Assembly (NCBI GenBank): GCA_028583405.1
Contig: CM053252.1
Location: forward strand, 40,172,871 to 40,236,870
DNA: 64,000 nucleotides
Source: Pogonophryne albipinna
Lineage: Eukaryota > Chordata > Actinopteri > Perciformes > Artedidraconidae
Reading direction: 5' to 3'
Of this stretch, positions 60,740 through 64,000 are shown piece after piece (positions within the stretch are counted from its first letter, which is position 1; each line of letters opens with the position of its first letter). Below the pieces are notes generated by a model, which saw only the letters and a program-made list of their open reading frames with translations, was not told where the DNA came from and ran no database searches. A program made the position numbers and the translations under genes.

Positions 60740-60960
60740 AGGATAATGCCAAAGATTAGTGAGAGCGGCTGATGCCTGGCGGCCCTTTCTCCGAGAGCGC
60801 GGCAGACGAGGATGCCGGCTCTCAGTGGCCCTCGTCAATTAGAGCCTCCACTCCAGCAGGTCGGGCCTAATGAAGAGTCCTGAGCCTGGGAGTGGAGGCG
60901 GGCAGCCAGGCAGCCAGACATCGATCCCCAGCCTGGTGAGGGCACAGGTGGGGGGCCGAC
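60740..60960. promoter_or_regulatory. Candidate conserved noncoding element
   Basis: A GC-rich island in AT-rich DNA with no repeat structure, containing homeodomain-type cores (cgtcaattagagcc, gggcctaatgaag) and dense non-simple sequence (tgatgcctggcggccctttc). It has no convincing coding frame. The look is that of a vertebrate developmental enhancer; conservation itself cannot be seen from one sequence. Confidence 0.35.
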
Positions 60961-62239
60961 TAGGGAAAGCCTGGGGACTGTGGGACCAAATCTCTTTCTC
61001 CCATCATACATACGTCACCCCGAGGGAGATATGGCTCTGTCTTCCCTGTTTGACCTCTCAACATCATTATACTCATTTCCCTTTCACATGTCTTAAATTA
61101 TTGTTCCGTTGCTGATCAATGATGTAAAGTCTGAGGTGGTTACTGGTGTGTCACGTTGTAAGTCTCTGGTCCCTCTAGCTTTATATGTCAAACTACACTT
61201 CAGGGAAATTTAGTTTATTAAGGCTGACATTTTTTAGAACAATTCTCACAGAAAGATTTTTGTTTATTCAGAGTGGGAGTTGCTACATCTTCTTTCATCT
61301 CCTTGAGAATAAATGAACACTATTGAAACAATGACAGGTGGTCTCAAACCTATATATATAGTCATAGTTTTAAGCATACGGTAGGAATATGTTCATATGT
61401 CATGTAAATAAAGCAATCTGTTACATTAGTAGTTCAATGTTTATACTAGAAAATGATTTGAAACAATTTACAAAAAATGTTTTTTAGGTTTATATTCTTT
61501 CACCCACTGGCATCCACATAAGAGTCAATGTTTGTTTACTCTAAATTTCATGTTCTTGTTTTTAGCTGTATGTCTATTTCGGCAACATTCCTTGTACTCG
61601 TAATGGCAAATTTGATAAAGCTGATTTTAAAGATATATCATTGACTGTCGTCTCTGTGGGAAAACTTAAAGGATTACGGTAGTGTAATTGATCTACTTCA
61701 TACGTCATGCAGCACTAGGCAGGAGGAAGTCTGTCTGTCCAGCCTGAAACACTGACAACTGTTGAATGGATAGCCCTGTCCCTATGGGATGTAGCCTACT
61801 GATTTGTCCCCTGGCTCTTCCTTTAGTGCCACCATGGGATTGACATTTAGATTCCGAGGGCTATGTCCTTTATCATGTCATTTGGTACAGATTTCATGGT
61901 CCACAAAGGTTGTATACAAAATACTTTTGAGAATGCTCTAGCTACTGGAGGCACCTAAAGCAGCAACTGAAGTGATTTTAAGTTCTTAGCAAGGTGTTTA
62001 TTTGTTAGCAAATACATTTTCTGACCCTGTGGTAGTGTGGAAACAGTGTAAGATGTAGTTTCAAACTTTAGAGGTGTGTATGAGATTGTTACATTTTATT
62101 TGATACTCTAAGCAGTTAGCACCTAATAATCAGGGACTTCTAAAAAAGCAAAAATAAGTGCAGTATTTCTGGGCAGAACTTTCACTTTTTCTAAAGAAAA
62201 TAAACACATATACACTTTTATATATTCTGATCATGCTCA

Positions 62240-62460
62240 CTGCTGCTCACTCTGGATAAGGTCAAGACCCTCCGCCTCCTTCTCCGCAGTGTTTCTGCAT
62301 CTCCATGGTGATCAGCATGCTAATAGAGCTAATTGCCATTTCTTGGTTTGGATTAGCATTCAGAGGGAAGGGCTAGCCGGCGTCGCAGACAGCCGTTACG
62401 GCTAATGCTGACACTAAAGACCTTTCAAATATTTCTGGGCGAAACTATTAGGTTTACAAC
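62240..62460. promoter_or_regulatory. Second candidate conserved noncoding element
   Basis: Non-repetitive, higher-GC stretch with ctaatagagctaattgccat, ggattagcattcag and acggctaatgctgac: several TAAT cores within 150 bases. No ORF or repeat family recognised. Same caveat as the element at 60740. Confidence 0.3.
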
Positions 62461-63529
62461 ATGGAAGTGCGATCAGCATACATTATAGCTAAATGTCCTG
62501 AGGGAAAGTAGATCATGAAAGACATTTGTGTTTCCCAGACATTAGGCTAATGACTTTGGGGATCCCTTACATCAATTAATTTTCAGCAATACTTTAGTTT
62601 ATGACCAAATACCTCACAAAGTCCCTTGGTTGCAAAAGTACTCTCTATTTTACATCTTTATATAACATGTCTGCAAATACTGATTTAAATAGAAAATTGA
62701 TTGATTTATATTTGACGTTTGTGGCAAGCGACTTAATGATCCCAAATATTGTCAAGGCAGATAGTCATAGATAGTCATGGAATAGAGAAGAGGCTTCGGA
62801 GATATTTTGAGAAATGCTGTGAAGATGAGGCTTAATTGCTTTTCTTTGAACCTGATTTACAGACACAGGCTCTTATAGGTGTCTTCATCATCAGGGAATA
62901 TTGGTGGGCCGCGACACAAATACTTCATGATCCAGTATGAGTCATGGTGCGAGTTATTTTACATCTGAAGTTTGACAAGAGGGAGTTCCATTAATGAGTC
63001 CTGTGAAGCCCCTGAGAAATTATCAAGAAGAATCCATTTCATTTCAGGCAAATATGCAAATCTGGAAGCTACTGTGCAAGAGGCAATATGTTTTCTTTGT
63101 GGACAGCAGCTTATGTTCATTTGTGTTTTTTCATTTGTTTAATTGTAGTTAATATTGTTAGTATCGCAAAACTACTGACCATCTGGTTTAGATGGGCTTG
63201 TAGCCCTTAAGTGCAAAGCAAGAAGAAGAACTGCTGGTATGGTTTACAAAGAGCAGCGGAATGCCTTATTGATCTGAGATAATGTAATGAAAGAGATTGT
63301 GGAGGAACAGAAGTGATCCATGTGGCAACGGACCAATTTAATGAACTTCAGTGTGTCAATGCAAATGGATGATTCGAAGCAGAGTCGAATCCTAATTGTT
63401 TCCAACATGTGGGCAAATTCGAATTGTATGGCTTTTTTAATCGATGGAAGGGATAAATAGATATATATATGATTATAACTATATTCTCACTTTGCAAAAA
63501 AGAAAGGTGCAGGGAGGAGTAGTTGGTTA

Positions 63530-63605
63530 TTTCAATGAGGACAAATGAGGACAATGAGGACATGAGGACAAAATGATGAAAAGTGAGGAAAAAATGAGGA
63601 CAAAG
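63530..63605. repeat. GAGGACAA-type imperfect simple repeat
   Basis: About six imperfect units of aatgaggacaa / gtgaggaaaaa in a row. Confidence 0.85.
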
Positions 63606-64000
63606 ACAGATTATTCAACTGAGAAGAAAAGGTAACAGATTTGGGACCCATACCCAAGATGGTGGTTTGGATTAATCTCCTAGCTTTAATTGGCTGCAAG
63701 GAACCAGCCTTATTGTCTCACCTGACAACCAACGTACATTGTGAGCTCCTCATTACCAGATATCAAACCACAGATCAGCATAAAGTCCTATCTGTATTTT
63801 GGGAAAATAATACTTAACTATGGCGTCAAATTTGTAAACTTAAAAGGATAAAGTAGTTAAATAGTCATTCTTATTATCTAAATTGGCATCAATTAGCAGA
63901 AGAACTGAGTTTGACAGAGCTAGAGTAGCTGTCTCTCCATTGATAATCTTTATGCTTTTACAATATACTAATTATTGCCTAGCTGTAGCTTTATTTTTGA

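Larger units (their letters stand above)
56177..64000. other. Gene-free region upstream of tmcc1-like gene
   Basis: No coding exon is recognised. It holds an old tandem duplication (57735-58240), a perfect hairpin (58652-58732), a decayed hAT fragment (59340-59695), a short telomere-like tract (60502-60520), two candidate conserved noncoding stretches (60740-60960 and 62240-62460) and a GAGGACAA-type simple repeat (63530-63605). Confidence 0.5.

Overview
This is a piece of teleost fish genome. The evidence is split eukaryotic exons with GT/AG borders, one exon set recognisable as a vertebrate TMCC-family gene, very long CA/GT microsatellites, and fish-type transposons (L2-like and CR1/Rex1-like LINEs, a Tc1-like element, many hAT elements and MITEs). 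No bacterial, plasmid, phage or CRISPR feature is present. The window also contains one assembly gap of exactly 1000 N (29795-30794).

Two host genes are supported, and they converge. On the + strand, two phase-1 exons (1-140 and 3700-3849) join in frame into a Glu/Pro/Ser/Thr/Ala-rich C-terminal region of a protein I cannot name. A strong acceptor at 26160 probably opens its last exon, which is almost entirely 3' UTR and ends near an AATAAA at 28487. On the - strand lies the 5' half of a tmcc1-like gene: a CpG/CRE promoter region and probable 5' UTR exon near 56.1 kb, a probable 40-base UTR exon at 54.65 kb, the main N-terminal coding exon (42258-42779), and a second, downstream first exon (40169-40207) coding for a 13-residue alternative N-terminus with the same splice phase. 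The exons for the TMCC coiled coils and membrane segments are not visible in the window; they may lie in the gap or beyond the left edge.

By region: 0-5.3 kb is the + gene's exons and introns; 5.3-7.9 kb is a Tc1-like transposon broken by a hAT element, itself broken by a MITE; 9.1-15.2 kb is an old + strand L2 LINE split by a second L2 on the - strand; 15.9-26 kb is a dense stack of hAT elements and MITEs around a (TA)n tract, carrying a well-preserved CR1/Rex1-like LINE; 26.2-28.5 kb is the 3' UTR; 28.5-31.5 kb is short repeats and the gap; 31.5-36.5 kb is a nearly intact L2 LINE with an esterase ORF1; 36.5-56.2 kb is the tmcc1 gene, with another nested hAT block at 46.9-49.9 kb; 56.2-64 kb is gene-free, with a perfect 38-bp hairpin, old tandem duplications and two candidate conserved noncoding elements.

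I found no new enzymatic or defence system. The most informative structures are the nested transposons, whose target-site duplications give an order of insertion, the two best-preserved LINEs, the alternative tmcc1 first exons and the perfect hairpin at 58.65 kb.
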